This document shows, in pieces, positions 43,350 through 56,269 of a stretch of DNA of 64,000 nucleotides. The stretch lies in assembly GCA_036172665.1 (NCBI GenBank), contig CM069872.1:55600101-55664100 (forward strand), read 5' to 3'. The position numbers and the translations under genes were made by a program. Origin of the DNA: Prosopocoilus inquinatus (taxonomy: Eukaryota; Arthropoda; Insecta; Coleoptera; Lucanidae). The notes beneath the pieces are model-generated. The model was not told the DNA's origin. It was given only the letters and a program-made list of their open reading frames with translations, and ran no database searches. The first letter of the stretch is position 1; each line of letters starts with the position of its first letter.

Positions 43350-45580
43350 TGTATGAATGAGATTAATTTCTTAAAATCGAATTAGCTTTCCGGTCGGTTC
43401 GAAGGACCAAAATGTAATTAATATAAATTCCAAAAGAAGAATCATTTTATTTTAGAGACAATTATAAATAAAAGAAAGACAGATAACTTAAATAACGTCC
43501 TACAGAGTGATCAGCAAACCCCACGTTAACACCCTGTATAGTAACATAATTGAATGATTGTTCTGAAACGTCTGATTACGTATTTTAGACATCGAACCAT
43601 TCACACTAAATTACAATTACAAGCAAGTTAAGAAAGTTGACTTTTAATTGGACGATTCCGTAATCTACCTGTGAAATGAAAACGTGGAGAATTGATGTTT
43701 GTTTGGTACTCGTGACATTCGTTTATCTGTACGGAGAAAATCACTTATTTTTAAAGACTTACTAATACCAAGAAACACACACACGGACGGCCTTGTATGT
43801 TTACTACACTGCATCATGCTCGGCTGTAGGCAACTACAAACCACACATGTGACCTTCGGCCTTCGACGAAGAACAAAAACTACTCTTCCTTTTTGGGAGA
43901 GTTCGGAAAAATCTTTGAAAATAAACTAGGTACGTATAGTGAGGTACAGACATGATTTTTTCTTTTCTTTTCTTTTTTGATCGCTTAAAAGTGTCTTTGG
44001 TTATAACTAAAGCACGGATATACTTGAGGTTTAAGGTCGTGAGTCACTTTTTCTCTTTTAGTCGGTGAATGAATCACAACCTAAAAATGCCCCTCGTAAA
44101 TCCGTGCTTTACCTAGTATTATTAACTCTTGGTCTTTGTTAAGAAAGAAAGTCAATCTTGAACGACATAATATTTAAAGAGAGAGAGAGGTTGTAGGTGT
44201 GCGGTGCTCGGTCATTTCTCGCCGAGGAATTTCAACCGTGCTCATTGGTGTAATTACGTCGTTCTTAAAAGTTGATAATTAGTTTGATGTAATTACGAGG
44301 GCAATTAAGATTGTTACGTAACGCGTCCAACGTTCGGGCCATTAAGTGCCTGCAACTTTCATCCGAACTAATTAGGTGAAACGTACCCAAACGAAGATGA
44401 TGATGATGATTATTTTTAATGTCCTGTCATCTATTCCAGTGGTAGGTCGAAAGAACCCCCCGAAATTTTTGCATTTTACACTTGACAGTCCAAAGAAGGA
44501 TGGTATAGTATTCCATTTCGAAATTGGTTTTTATGACGTCACAATAGCGATCACCATAAATATTAAAAGAGGCTGACCATGTTATAAATCTTTTTATTAT
44601 CCTCAAGTCCGGAATAAAATATTTTAGAATTAGGGTTGAACAATTAAAGAATCATAAATCTATAAAATTTCTTGCACATTCAAGTACAACTCGTAAGTAA
44701 TAGTAATAATCAGGGAAAAGAATTCAGGCCACTTAGTGTTGGACGCTCTTTACGCCAAATAATAATAATATTAATGTACTATTTACCTTGCGATCTTTAC
44801 TCGGCTTCCATGTATCGAATTGTTATTGAGTGGGAGAGGAAGCAGTGCAATGCGAGGGCAAAAATTATTGCGGGCGAGGCTGCTACTGATAAATGTTCGT
44901 ACCTTTAGCAGAACAGGTGCCCCGAATTCTTTTCCCTGGTAATAATAATAATTAAAAAAAAAACAGTCAAGTGAAACAACCTGTAGATGTATGACTCACA
45001 AACGTTCACTTAATCATACTCATCCAAGAATTGATTTTTTTAATTATTTAATCGCAATGTTATGTTTATATTTAGCTTTCCATCCAAGGGAGGGTTACAG
45101 GAAATGCCTTTTAGTCTTGCAGTGTGAGCAAGCACAATGCGGAAACAAACTTTCGATTTGAGTGCGCCTATCTAACTTCTTTCTTCGACTTGTCTCGCTT
45201 CTGTGCTCGTTGTTAACGCAAAAACAAAAGCGGCGCGTTGTGGAATTTCGGAAATTTCAAGTTTAACGAAAGCCGAGGAAGAAGGAGAAGGCCATCGATT
45301 TTTGTGAGGGTGTTACGAAACCGCCTCGTTGCCGGGCTATCACCCGATCAGATAAGCCGACAAAATTATCGAAACAGATAGCTCTGATAGTCGAGAGTAA
45401 ATAACTGATACGATTGTAGAAACGCGCTTGTAAGCTCTTGGTTGATAAATGATGCAAGTTATATTAAAAACAAAAATGAATTCATCATAATTCGCCACTC
45501 TTAACAATTTGGTGATTTGGTCACTAGATCTCTCGCTTTTCCCCTTTTCGATATAACAAAAACAAAAATCGAAAGTGGTC
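43350..45580. other. Gene-free stretch
   Basis: A GTTCGAAGGACCAAAATG module at about 43396 matches the 47-50 kb array. CACCCTGTATA lies at 43530-43540. Four TAATTA homeodomain-type cores fall in 44251-44374. The hAT MITE is listed separately. No gene is recognised. Confidence 0.45.
44711..44938. mobile_element. hAT-type MITE with exact 8-bp target duplication
   Basis: Same terminal inverted repeats as the copy at 20460; 228 bp long. The flanks GTAATAAT (44703-44710) and GTAATAAT (44939-44946) are identical, the 8-bp duplication characteristic of hAT transposition. Internal sequence is similar but diverged. Confidence 0.9.
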
Positions 45581-45582
45581 TC

Positions 45583-46216
45583 ATCGACGAACACATTTTG
45601 TTTCTTTATTTATTCTTTTGTCTTTCGAGGAATGAAACGCGGCGGTGTTGCTTAAAATTTCCTTTCAAACAAACCGAAGTTCGTTAATCTCTTATAAAGT
45701 GTTCTCTCCTACCATCGACGACCACGTTTTGTTTCTTTATTTATTCTTTTGTCTTTCGAGGAATGAAACGCGGCGGTGCTGCTTAAAATTTCCTTTCAAA
45801 CGAGCCGAAGTTCGTTAATCTCTGATAAAGTGTTCTCTCCTACCATCGACGACCACGTTTTGTTTCTTTATTTATTCTTTTGTCTTTCGAGGAATGAAAC
45901 GCGGCGGTGCTGCTTAAAATTTCCTTTCAAACAAACCGAAGTTCGTTAATCTCTTATAAAGTGTTCTCTCCTACCATCGACGACCACGTTTTGTTTCTTT
46001 ATGTATTCTTTTGTCTTTCGAGGAATGAAACGCGGCGGTGCTGCTTAAAATTTCCTTTCAAACGAGCCGAAGTTCGTTAATCTCTGATAAAGTGTTCTCT
46101 TCTACCATCGACGACCACATTTTGTTTCTTTATTTATTCTTTTGTCTTTCGGGGAATAAAACGCGGCGGCGCTGCTTAAAATTTCCTTTCAAACGAGCCG
46201 AAGTTCGTTAATCTGT
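45583..46216. repeat. 131-bp tandem repeat, about 4.8 copies
   Basis: Units start ATCGACGACCACGTTTTGTT at 45583, 45714, 45845, 45976 and 46107, an exact 131-bp period, and are about 95 percent alike by eye. High similarity and constant length suggest recent satellite-type expansion. Confidence 0.95.
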
Positions 46217-46219
46217 GAT

Positions 46220-47455
46220 AAAGAGTACTGAAGTTATGATATTTTTTCAGTAAGTAAATAATTCAACACTGTTTCATATTTTTATAGTTTTTAAAGTAAA
46301 TAATTCAGTTGTTTCCTCCACTCTTATTAATGGCGATACGATAATACGTCTAAAATCAAAATTGTGCAGAATTAATTCAGCTTTCCAGCTGAATTGCTGC
46401 AGCTCATTCTGAGATTTTGGTTAGTAAAACTTATTTTTATTGTCGTCGCCTTTTGATTTCGCACCCTTGCGGCCATATCAGACACTTAAAAATATTTTCT
46501 TTGAATTTCTCTTGGCCACTTTGATTATAATTATTTTTCTCCCGAAGCTGTAGGTGTTACGGTTTGCTGTATATCGCGAGTCGCCGCCCTTATCGAGACA
46601 CCCGGTATACATAAATTCAGTTAGAATTCGAACGTCCTTGTTATCTAGAAATTTTTGTGCAAATCCGCTTCAATTTGTCTATCCTACTGCAATGTTAGGT
46701 CAAAAAGTGATCGTAAGATGTCGCTGTTTTATCTATTGTCCTTGTTATTGTTTTTACATTATTTATTATTTAACATTCGATCGTCTTTTGTTTATGTTTT
46801 TGACAAAAGCCTCACTGTCAGTTTTTTTGTTGTTGTAATTCTAGCGGTCTTTTTAATACTGAGGTCAGTGTCCTAGTGCGCGTAGAATATTAATAAAACA
46901 TACATGAATATACAGTTTTGAATTTGAGGCATTTGTTTCCAGTGAATTTTTTTTTAGATATCGTCCACCTCGAATGAGGACTCTGTTATAGTGATTATTT
47001 AAGCTAAATGTTTAGACTTTTTCCGGAAGCCCATTGGCAGCACTGGTTATTTACCGCCGGTACCACGTTGTACCATGTAACGGGAAGTGAGTAAGACGGA
47101 TTGTATAATGAGCTGAGCCGATTGGGTGAGTCACAGCCAACTATTTAGGAAATAAACAAATAGCACAAAACTTCGAAAAAAAAAAAACTAAAAGCGTACG
47201 AATGTTAGAAGTTCAATTATTTCGTAAGTATGCAAAAAAAAATCAATTTACGAATCGTATTGACTCTGAGTGAGTGATAAGACTTTCATTTATATGTACG
47301 TAGATAGATACAGGCAGATAGTATAGTGAAAAATCATTATGATGGAATGAATCAGACTAAAAACACCTAGCAGGATGCACTACACAACAAGAGAATGATG
47401 ATGACTGATACGTAACTAAAAATATACGAGATAACGATAGCAAATAACTGGATAC
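46220..47455. other. Gene-free stretch
   Basis: Contains a transposon-like end, ACACCCGGTATACATA, near 46600 that is shared with 35.2 kb. Otherwise nothing was recognised. Confidence 0.5.
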
Positions 47456-49001
47456 TCGAATCGAATTAATTTTCCGGTTCGAAGGACCAAAATGTAGTTT
47501 ACAAGTTTGAGAAACATTTGCCTTAAGTCACTAAAACGCAATGTAATACATAAATTGATTTCCAAATGAAGAGAAAAAAAAGAAGTTCCAAGGATCATTT
47601 ATTCTATAAATAAATAATTTAATAATAATGATTTATATATTTATAATTGTGAAAATTGTGTTGTGATTGATTTGATTTTATTTTCTGAAACGTCCTAGCG
47701 AAAAGTTGTTTTCGTGTTATCTGTTATCATTCGTAGTTTGTTGTCGAATTATCATGGTTTTCTTCTAGATTTTGGTTATCGAACAATTTGCCTAATAAAT
47801 AAGTCATCAACTTCGATCTTCGACCTTTTTTTTTCTCGTCTGTTTCCGTTTCACACTTCATCGTTCTTTAGTCGTCTTCTCGCAATCAAATAATGAATTT
47901 TTCGTGTTACGAGACGCGATCCGATTCGAAGGACCAAAATGCGATGCACACAAATTGATTTTCGAAACGAAAAAAAAATCGAAGGACAATTTATTTTCTC
48001 CATAAATATTTTTTTTTTCTATTATTATTAAATTATTATTGACGTTGCTTGTCCTGCATAAAACAGAAAAAACAAAATAATTTTTCATATTGTACAGCTC
48101 GACGCTTCACACGGATTATTAGTTTATTTATGTTTTGTTTTCTCTGTTGGCGATTCGAATGATCCATCTAATAGTAGTTGTGATCATCGATCTTCTTCCT
48201 TTTTTCGCCTTTTTCTTTTTCTCATTTCATCGTTCTTTATTCGACTTCTTGCAATCGAATAATGAATTTTTCGTGTTAAGACCAAATCCGACTGGAAGGA
48301 CCAAAAGGCGATGAACATAAATTGATTTTGAGAAAAAAATCGAAGGACAATTTATTTTTACCGTAATTTTTTATTATTATTAAATTATTTCTGATGTTGC
48401 TTGTCTTGCATGAAATGAAAAATTTATTTCTTTTTGTTTTTTCCGTTGTTTCTTTTTTTTTTGTTCTGGTGGATTTAATTTTTTTACGTCTGTAAGCACC
48501 AATCGCTTAATCGCAATTTGTTTAAATTTTAACGATGTTGATAACACGCTTAAAGTTGAGCTGAGTTTAGTCACTCGGTGCGTTTGTTCTTGTATCTGTC
48601 CCCCTTATCGTTCATAATTTTTGTCGAATTATTACGGTTTCGTCTTTTACTTTCTTCGAACAATCCCCCTAATAATAATCTACATATATCGATATTCCCT
48701 TTTTTCCATAATTTCTTCGCATTTCATCGTTCTTTTCATTTGATATTTTCGTGTTTACAAGACGCGATCCGGCTCGAAGGACCAAAATGTAATAGACTCA
48801 TAAATTGATGATTTTAAATCGATTTTCAAAAACAGAACATTCAAAGGACCATTTTTTCAGTTTTTTTTTTAATACAAAAGGATTGTTATTGATTTTGCTT
48901 GACACAGGAAGCGAACTTAAAAAAAATATTTTTTTATATTACTATTGACATATCATTAATTCATTTGTTAGTTTTCTCTGCTGGCGATTTGAGTTTCTTA
49001 T

Positions 49002-49128
49002 GGCCGATTTTTTCTCCTCCAGATAAATTTATCTGCCAGGTAATATCCTCGGAAACTATCAGCGATACAATGGTTTCCAAGGATAATACCTGGCAGATAA
49101 ATTTATCAGGAAGTGAAAAAATCGGGCC
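49002..49128. mobile_element. Foldback MITE, copy 2, inserted in a tandem unit
   Basis: Same inner arms as the 37.4-kb copy; the ends are GGCCGATTTTTTC and GAAAAAATCGGGCC. It lies inside one unit of the ~470-bp array, which is lengthened by about the size of the element. Confidence 0.85.
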
Positions 49129-49560
49129 TTAGACACACACCCCGAATGATAAGGGGGATGTATCGTTTATATTTTTTGTCTAATTATTATGGTTTCTTCT
49201 TTTGTTTTCTTCTCATCTTTTATTTTCCTCGAACAATTCGCCTAATAATTAATCAACATCGATTTTCCCCTTTTTTCAATCATTTTTTCTCTGCATTTCA
49301 ACTTTCTTTTAATTTGTGTTGGATTTCTCGCATTCGAATGAATTTTCCGTGTTACAAGATCCGATTCGGCTCGAAGGACCAAAATGTAATATATATATAT
49401 ATATATAATTTTTTTTCATAAATAGTTTTCTAATAATTTGATAATAAATTATTATAATATATTTTTCTACGCTACTTGCCATTAATTATATTAAATTAAA
49501 CAACAACTAATATACACATGTTTACGATTTTCTTAAATTAATTTTACATTTATATTACTT

Positions 49561-49605
49561 GCACCACTTGACAGTGCCTTTTTAGAGCGAAACCGGTCTG
49601 GTGGA
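49561..49605 (+). ncRNA. Degenerate hammerhead-like motif
   Basis: CCAC before and GTGG after could form stem I; the core reads TTGACAG in place of CTGANGA; GCGAAA is followed by palindromic ACCGGT and C. The order and the palindromic stem III match the other candidates, but two or three core bases are changed, so it is probably dead. Confidence 0.3.
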
Positions 49606-49865
49606 TAGAATATAAAATTTATTGCCTGAAGGCATTTCGCTTAATTTAATAAATTATTCTTGTTGTTGATTTTGCCTGACGCTGGACAAGCAAACCGAAA
49701 AATAATAATTTTTCTTTTGTTTTCTTCTCGATTTTGATTTTCGAAAAATCCGCCTAACAATAACCACACCGATTTTTCTTTTTCGTTTTTTCGTCTTTTT
49801 TTCGTTTATGATTCAATTTCTCGCAACGGAATTAATTTTTCGTGATAGGCACGATCCGGCTTGCT

Positions 49866-50119
49866 CGAAGGACCAAAATCTAATGCACACAAGTTGAGTT
49901 ACTCAAAAAGAGAAAATACGAAGGACCAAAATCTAATGCACACAAGTTGAGTTACTCAAAAAGAGAAAATACGAAGGACCAAAATCTAATGCACACAAGT
50001 TGAGTTACTCAAAAAGAGAAAATACGAAGGACCAAAATCTAATGCACACAAGTTGAGTTACTCAAAAAGAGAAAATACGAAGGACCAAAATCTAATGGAC
50101 ACAAGTTGAGTTCGAAGGA
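49866..50119. repeat. 53-bp tandem repeat, 4.8 copies
   Basis: CGAAGGACCAAAATCTAATG begins at 49866, 49919, 49972, 50025 and 50078, an exact 53-bp period with almost no differences. It arose within the last unit of the ~470-bp array. Confidence 0.95.
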
Positions 50120-50164
50120 CCATTTTTTTTTTACAAGTGCGAATCAAAATCGAATCGAACTTAC

Positions 50165-52480
50165 GAAATATTAATTTTCGGCGCCGAAGTGGAATGAATC
50201 CTCGGGATATTTGAATCAGATATCGTCAATGAGACCAGATAACGAGCATAATCTTCGCAAATCGACGTGCCGAGAGGATGCTACCGATAAATTTCAGTTA
50301 CAAACGTCCAAGTGCAGGAAGAGTGAGTCAGATTTGGCTCAAAATATTATACTCTTACTATCAAAGTACGTTAATTAATAAAATAAGATCTAATCGAGTT
50401 CGATCGTTTTAAGTAGGTACATACAAATCTGCTAATGAGAACGGTTTTGGCGAAAGGAACTCGAGGCCTCTTGTGTGTATGTTGTACGGTACGTATACAA
50501 GAGAGAGTAGAGATAGGTCTTCGAGTCTGCAGACGAAGCCGAGCCATTCACCGCGAGACCAAAGCATCTGACCTCATTCTTGCAAATAGAAATGCATTTT
50601 TACCGCTGCTTAACCTTTCTCCGGTTGGTAGATCCGCGAACCTTCATGGGAATACCACATTCCGATCTGATGCGAAATATTTGGCTCGAAACTAACGAAA
50701 ATCGTTGGGCTTTACTTTCCTCATGAAGCCTCCTAAAATACGCGGCTATAAATAGACCAGCGTGGATTTCAGGACGACTGTTATTGATTGGGATTATGAA
50801 AAATTCATTATCGATTAAATAAATTATTTATTATTAGGCGATTTCCGCCTCGAAGGACCAACCGGTGTGTCGTTGTATAATACCCTCAGATATTCTTCCA
50901 TCTCATTCTCATGACTTACATACGCATACTTTACCATTTAACAAAGTATACCAATTGGGAATTGAAATAAATTTTAGAAAAATAAATAAATTAGGAAATG
51001 AAATAAATTTTAGAAAAATAAATAAACTAAAATGAAAGCAGGATGTGTTTTGAAAGGTTGAAGGATGAATTAAGAGCAAATTAATATGCAGACGAGATTT
51101 TTCGATACTCCTATTAATTTACAAGTTAAATAACGCACACACACACACACACGCACGCAGTTTCTAAATGTCACTAGGTCACATACCCAGCCGCTTTTTG
51201 GTCCACTCGACACTATATCATCATCGTACGTAACGTGGAATCGTCGTAAAAATCGTAGTTCTTATCTAAAGCGTTTGATAACCCAACTGCCATTACATGC
51301 TTGATGATGATAAGTGTTGTGCTGCACAGGTTGCTTAATAAATAAATAAAATACATACGAAATCGAGCTCGAAAGCTAATGTAATATTTGAAATGCAAGA
51401 GAGAGAGAGGCGCAATCGTTAAAAAATAAGGCCGGGCTTATCACATCAGGCCCAACTACATGTTGTTTCTGTTGAATATTTAATTTTTTTATTGTTGTTG
51501 TTTAACTTTGAACTCTGTTTGAAAAAATGTTCGCTTTTTCATAGTTTGTTTTTCAAAAAAAAAAAAAAAGAAACAAGTGAGCTGTAGTGTACATCGAGTA
51601 TCATTGCAGTATTATTTCGTGTATTTGTTTTGTTCTGGTCTCTCACAGTGGAAAGAATTTTGCGTGTTACAAGACCCGACGATCCGGTTCCAAGGACCAA
51701 AATGACCAAAACTCGCGAGTATTTCGAAATCATCGAAACTCATAAAATGTTTATTATGGTAATCATAAATGATGAGCTGGGACGTTCTGTATAGCGGAAT
51801 TTTACCAAATTATTATTGAACAGATAAAATAGCGACAAAAACGATTTGCACAAAATTTTTCTCAAATTATTATTATTGAAGATAACGCTTAAACTCTTTG
51901 ATCTGTGAAGTCATTGGCATTCCAAGGCGTGCGACCTTATTCGATGTGAAATGGCCGGGCCATTCATCTCAGTTATAATTAAGTCGAGCACAATCTGGAC
52001 GAATGCAAATGAATTCACTTGCCGAACTAAATCCGTTTGAATGGGTCGGAGAACGAAAACTGATTATACAGGGTGCGCTCGACAATTTAAAAAAAAGTGC
52101 GTTGTACAGGGTGCGTTTATTTAAAAAAGAAAGGACGAGATCTATTCTTTGTAAAACAAAAAAACAAAAATTCCTTCTTAAGAATGTACATAGAGCTCGG
52201 CCCTGGTTTCACTCAAACTTTTAAATTTTAAATCACTGTAGCAGTTTCATGGCGTAATTTTTCTTTTTAGTTTGCCTTAATTAAAAAAAAAACTGCTTGA
52301 AAACGCAACAATATTTTCTATTTGAACGCGTTTAAGCTAGGGGAGCTTGGAAAATTTTTATTAAACAAAAGTTCATCTGCGTTTCTTTTTGCTTCTTATT
52401 TTACGCGATCTTGTAATACGATTTGGAACATCCTGTATAACACGGTAACATTAAACTGCCTGCCAGAAAATGCTTGGAAC
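50165..52480. other. Gene-free stretch
   Basis: Has a short direct repeat of AATTTTAGAAAAATAAATAA near 50970 and 51010, (CA)n at about 51136-51152, and TATACAGGGTG at 52065-52075. Open frames look random. Confidence 0.5.
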
Positions 52481-52504
52481 TTACAGCGGATTATGAACGA
52501 TATT

Positions 52505-52780
52505 AATTGGGGGGGATTTCCCTTAATTTGGTTTTGTTGCCCAAAACATTCAAAAAAAAACCTGTTTGATCCGCTTCGGTAAATAAATTTAAGGGAAATC
52601 CCCCGATTTACATCGTGAACGAGTGGAAAGAACCAAAATGGAGAAATGTTCACTTTTTATGCTCTTCTCTTTTAATTCCTTATCTTTCCCAACACTTCTT
52701 TCTTCTATTTTCCAAATCATTTATGTCACCCCATCTTAATTTAGGGTAATCCCCCCGATTATATCGTGAAAGAGTGGAAA
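52505..52780. repeat. Inverted repeat plus direct copy
   Basis: GGGGGGATTTCCCTTAA (about 52508-52524) is inverted as TTAAGGGAAATCCCCCG near 52589-52606. A direct copy, AATCCCCCCGATTATATCGT with GAAAGAGTGGAAA, lies near 52748. Confidence 0.7.
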
Positions 52781-52899
52781 AGCACTTCTTATCTTTCCTA
52801 ACTCCTTTCTTCCATTTTCCAAGTTATTTTTCAATCTCGTGTTGATTTATGTCATCCAATCCTAATTTAGGTCTTCTCTTTAAATTTCTTGGAGACTTT

Positions 52900-53830
52900 C
52901 TCTTTAAATTTTTGACAATTTTAATTTTTTTTTAAGTCTTCATTCTTTTGCCTTGATCTGGGTCAAGTTAGATCAAGGTGAGATGAATTGACTCTGCTTG
53001 GATTGGACCAGTTTCGAGTTTTAATAAATTTAGTTTTAATTTTTAAGAGTCAAGTTAGATTGTTGAGAATTGAGAGGATTCGCTTGAGTTGGACTTAATT
53101 AAAATTGAGTTTTGATTTGTGTCAGTTTCGAGTTTTAATTACGTATTTGTTTTTAACATTTAACACTTTAGAGTCTCAGTTTTTTACGTGGTTTGAGTCG
53201 AGTTGAGTTCCAAAAGACTTTAAATTTCTTGGAGACTTTGTTTTAATTTTTGACAATTTTAATTTTTTTTAAGTCTTAATTGTTTTGCCTTGATCTGAGT
53301 CAAGTTAGATCAAGGTGAGCTGAGTTGACTCCGCTTGGGTTGGACCCGGTTAGACTTAATTGAGTTTGAGTCTTGATTTTCTTAGTGCTAGAACATAATT
53401 TTATTTTTATTTTTTTTTTCACTTTCGAGTTTTAATAAATTTAGTTTTAATTTTTAAGAGTCAAGTTAGATTGTTGAGAATTGAGAGGATTCGCTTGAGT
53501 TGGACTTAATTCAAATAGAGTTTTGATTTTTTTTTTTTTCATTTTCGACTTTTAATTACGTATTTGGTTTTAACATTTAACATTTTAGAGTCTCAGTTTT
53601 TTACGTGGTTTGAGTCGAGTTGAGTTCCAAAAGACTTTAAATTTCTTGGAAGCTTTGTTTTAATTTTTGACAATTTTAATTTTCTTTAAATCTTAATTGT
53701 TTTGCCTTGATCTGAGTCGAGTTAGATCAAGGTGAGCTGAGTTGACTCCGCTTGGATTGGACCAGTTTGGACTTAATTAAATTTGAGTTTCGATGTTCTT
53801 AGTGATCGAACAGAATTTTAATTTTTTTAT
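52900..53830. repeat. ~340-420-bp tandem array
   Basis: GCCTTGATCTG...GTTAGATCAAGGTGAG recurs near 52951, 53288 and 53704, and AAGAGTCAAGTTAGATTGTT near 53045 and 53456. It is related in style, but not identical, to the TTGACCTTGA arrays. Confidence 0.8.
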
Positions 53831-53832
53831 TA

Positions 53833-53916
53833 TCGTGAAGGAGAGGCCTCGCGTCACTATAAAATAAAATATTTTATAGTGAAATAAAAATAAAATATTT
53901 TATAGTGGTTTCTCCT
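53833..53916. mobile_element. Foldback element
   Basis: GAAGGAGAGGCC and CACTATAAAAT on the left pair with ATTTTATAGTG and TTTCTCCTTC on the right. The inner ACTATAAAATAAAATATTTT segment is itself palindromic. Confidence 0.75.
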
Positions 53917-54204
53917 TCGTTGAATTGTTTTCAAGATAATTAAAATTTTTATCTAGTCACTGATCTCATGGATAATCCTCTGAGAATTTTAATTTTTTTT
54001 TTTCAGTTTCGAGTTTTAATAAATTCAGTTTTAATTCTTTTTTGGGCCTCAGAAAAATGACACACATTTCTCTCCCTGCAGATATATAATACCCACACTA
54101 TTTTTTGAGTTACTTTTTTTTTAATAATTGGCTTACTATTTATAGTTTTTTTGGTTTTATCTGTTCGAAGTCTTCTTCGGCTATTTTAAAAATTAAAATT
54201 AAAA

Positions 54205-54400
54205 TTAACGCCTGAAAGGTCCAAATGGTAAGAGACCGGCCTTGCGCAATCGCCGGCGCGTGGGTTCGAACCACGCTAGGGATATTTCTCGGGGAGGGGG
54301 TTGGTATCCACTTCAGTGTTGGGGATAAAATGACACGCCACTGCCTTTTGGCAACCCCAAACAAAGATTCGGTTTTCGTTTTCACTCGAAATTATTATTT
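54205..54400 (+). mobile_element. tRNA-derived SINE
   Basis: TGGTAAGAGACCGG fits an A box and GGGTTCGAACC a B box, about 40 bases apart. GCGTGG/CCACGC forms a T-arm-like stem around the TTCGAA loop, and CCGGC/GCCGG an anticodon-arm-like stem with an oversized loop. A non-tRNA body and an AT-rich tail follow. It is not a functional tRNA, because the acceptor stem and a normal anticodon loop are missing. Confidence 0.7.
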
Positions 54401-54419
54401 TTTAATTCGACGAGCGGTC

Positions 54420-56260
54420 TTTCCCTTTCCTGATGTCCTCGTTTGCATACGATTAAGTACAAACAAGTGACGATCAATTAATTTTGCATCGATTATTAAT
54501 TTGAATAGTGCGACTTCTGCCCGTCGCGTCGCGTCATAAGATATCTAAAGGATTTGAACGATTTTGCTAATGAGTTGGCAACACTACTCGCGATTACGAT
54601 TTTTGATAAGCACCGAATCCCAGAGAGCAATTCAGGCGACATTTTTATCGACCGTGACCTTTCAAGATTAATTTAGAACTATTAAAATTTGCATTCGGCG
54701 TGTGCAACATTCGAAATTAAACAATAATTAATTAACCAAAAAAATAAATAAATGTCTGCTGTGCAGTGTGGTTTTAATGGTCGGAGGTGCAACAATAAGC
54801 CACGGTTATTAATAAACAAAAACGACCTAACGACGCGGATGGGTGGGTAGTGGGAGATGATAGCGTTGTTGCTTTTTTTTTTTTTTAAGTAGGTAGGATA
54901 CTTGGTCGTTTCGGATTGGTCGTTCGGTTTTAAAGCGTGGAATGCTTACTGCATTATGCTGCCGGTGATGCTTGGAGTTGTTTTATTGAAATTCACGTTT
55001 CTGTTTGCTCCGGCGACGACCAGTTTCGCTTCGGCTAAATCGATTAGCGAACGCTTATGGTTGACGATAATTAACGACGTGTTAAAGGACGAGATACAAT
55101 CGAAGAAAATCGGTTTTGCTCGCGCGTCGCATTCTTACAATCTTAGAGGATGCTTATAAAATTAGGACACCCTGTATATTAGTTATTTGTGTATTCATCC
55201 CCTGTTGCAGATCAATCAAAAATCAAATCGAACCATTTGGCACCAAATAGCGTCCCCAATCCAATGAGTACGAACCCCCTGTAGATAAACAAACACAAAT
55301 GGGATTAATGTTTTGCGTTTTGCATGTACAGTGTGTACCCAGATTTACTTAATGCACGTATTCGTTTCGTTTCTTCCAAAAAATTTGCTTGGTAAGGTGA
55401 AGTAAACCCGAGCACACACTGTATAATATATTTTCGGAAAAAACAACAGAAATTGTCGGCACGTCCGCGTTTTGCTTTAAGCAACCGGACTGGCATTTCC
55501 ACACAAAAAGCAAAATCATTAAAAAAAATAATAAACGACAGAACAATCGGCGACGAAGCTGACGAAGCATGAAGAGGAATGTATACAGAATGTGCAAATC
55601 ACAACTAAACCACCGACGATGTCGAAACGACGAACTGCGTGCAGACGCAAGTTTATTATTATTTAAATTGAGGTCCTCGAAGATGTTGCAAGCAACATTC
55701 GACGGCGGGGGAGGGTGCAGGATATCCTCTTATCTCTTCCACCACATCCGGAACGTCCCGATTACATTTATCTGGCACTTTCCGAAGTCATCCTTAAAGC
55801 ACGAACTGACTCGCGGCGCTTCGACACGAATTGCGTAATTTGCAGTTAACTTCGTTTAAGGCAGAACTAATAACAACAATGTACAAGCGCGATTATTTAT
55901 TATGCAAGCGATAAGGCAGGTTTATTTGCAACTAAATGCGATAACTAGCGTTAAGGCAATTAAGGTGTGCGAAAAGGGGCACGCACGTGTGTGAGTTTGT
56001 TTGTGTTTGGAGAGCACGAAAAGTGCCAGGGGAAAAAAAGAAAGAAAGAAAGCGTTGGTACGTACACCTTGGAACTAACTCGTCGCCAAGAGGGTTGAAA
56101 GAAGCAGCACTTCGCCGATTGCTACGTACTTTCTGGCAGCGAGAAGTCCTCTCAGGCTCACGAAGCAAAACAACCCAACCCCACCAATTCCAACGGTCAT
56201 CGTCTTGAAATGAAGGGCAGACCCAAACGAATGGGGTTGGAAATCTCTTCTACGACACGA
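54420..56260. other. Gene-free stretch
   Basis: Contains a CACCCTGTATA end at 55168-55178 and otherwise unstructured DNA. Open frames have no domains. Confidence 0.5.
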
Positions 56261-56269
56261 AGAGGAAAA

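Larger units (their letters stand above)
47460..50160. repeat. ~470-bp tandem array, about six units
   Basis: The module TTCGAAGGACCAAAAT recurs at about 47476, 47934, 48294, 48773, 49371 and 49866, preceded by TTCGTGTTACNAGACGCGAT and followed by AAATTGATTTTCGAAA-type DNA. Spacings are 458, 360, 479, 598 and 495; the 598 interval contains the 127-bp MITE. Solitary modules are near 43396, 50850 and 51686. Confidence 0.8.

Noticed and set aside
49866..50119. CRISPR-like array
   Set aside because: The 53-bp units are contiguous with no spacers between them, and the genome is eukaryotic; it is an ordinary minisatellite.
54210..54285. Functional tRNA gene
   Set aside because: A and B boxes are present, but the acceptor stem does not close, the anticodon loop is oversized and a non-tRNA body follows; a SINE explains it better.
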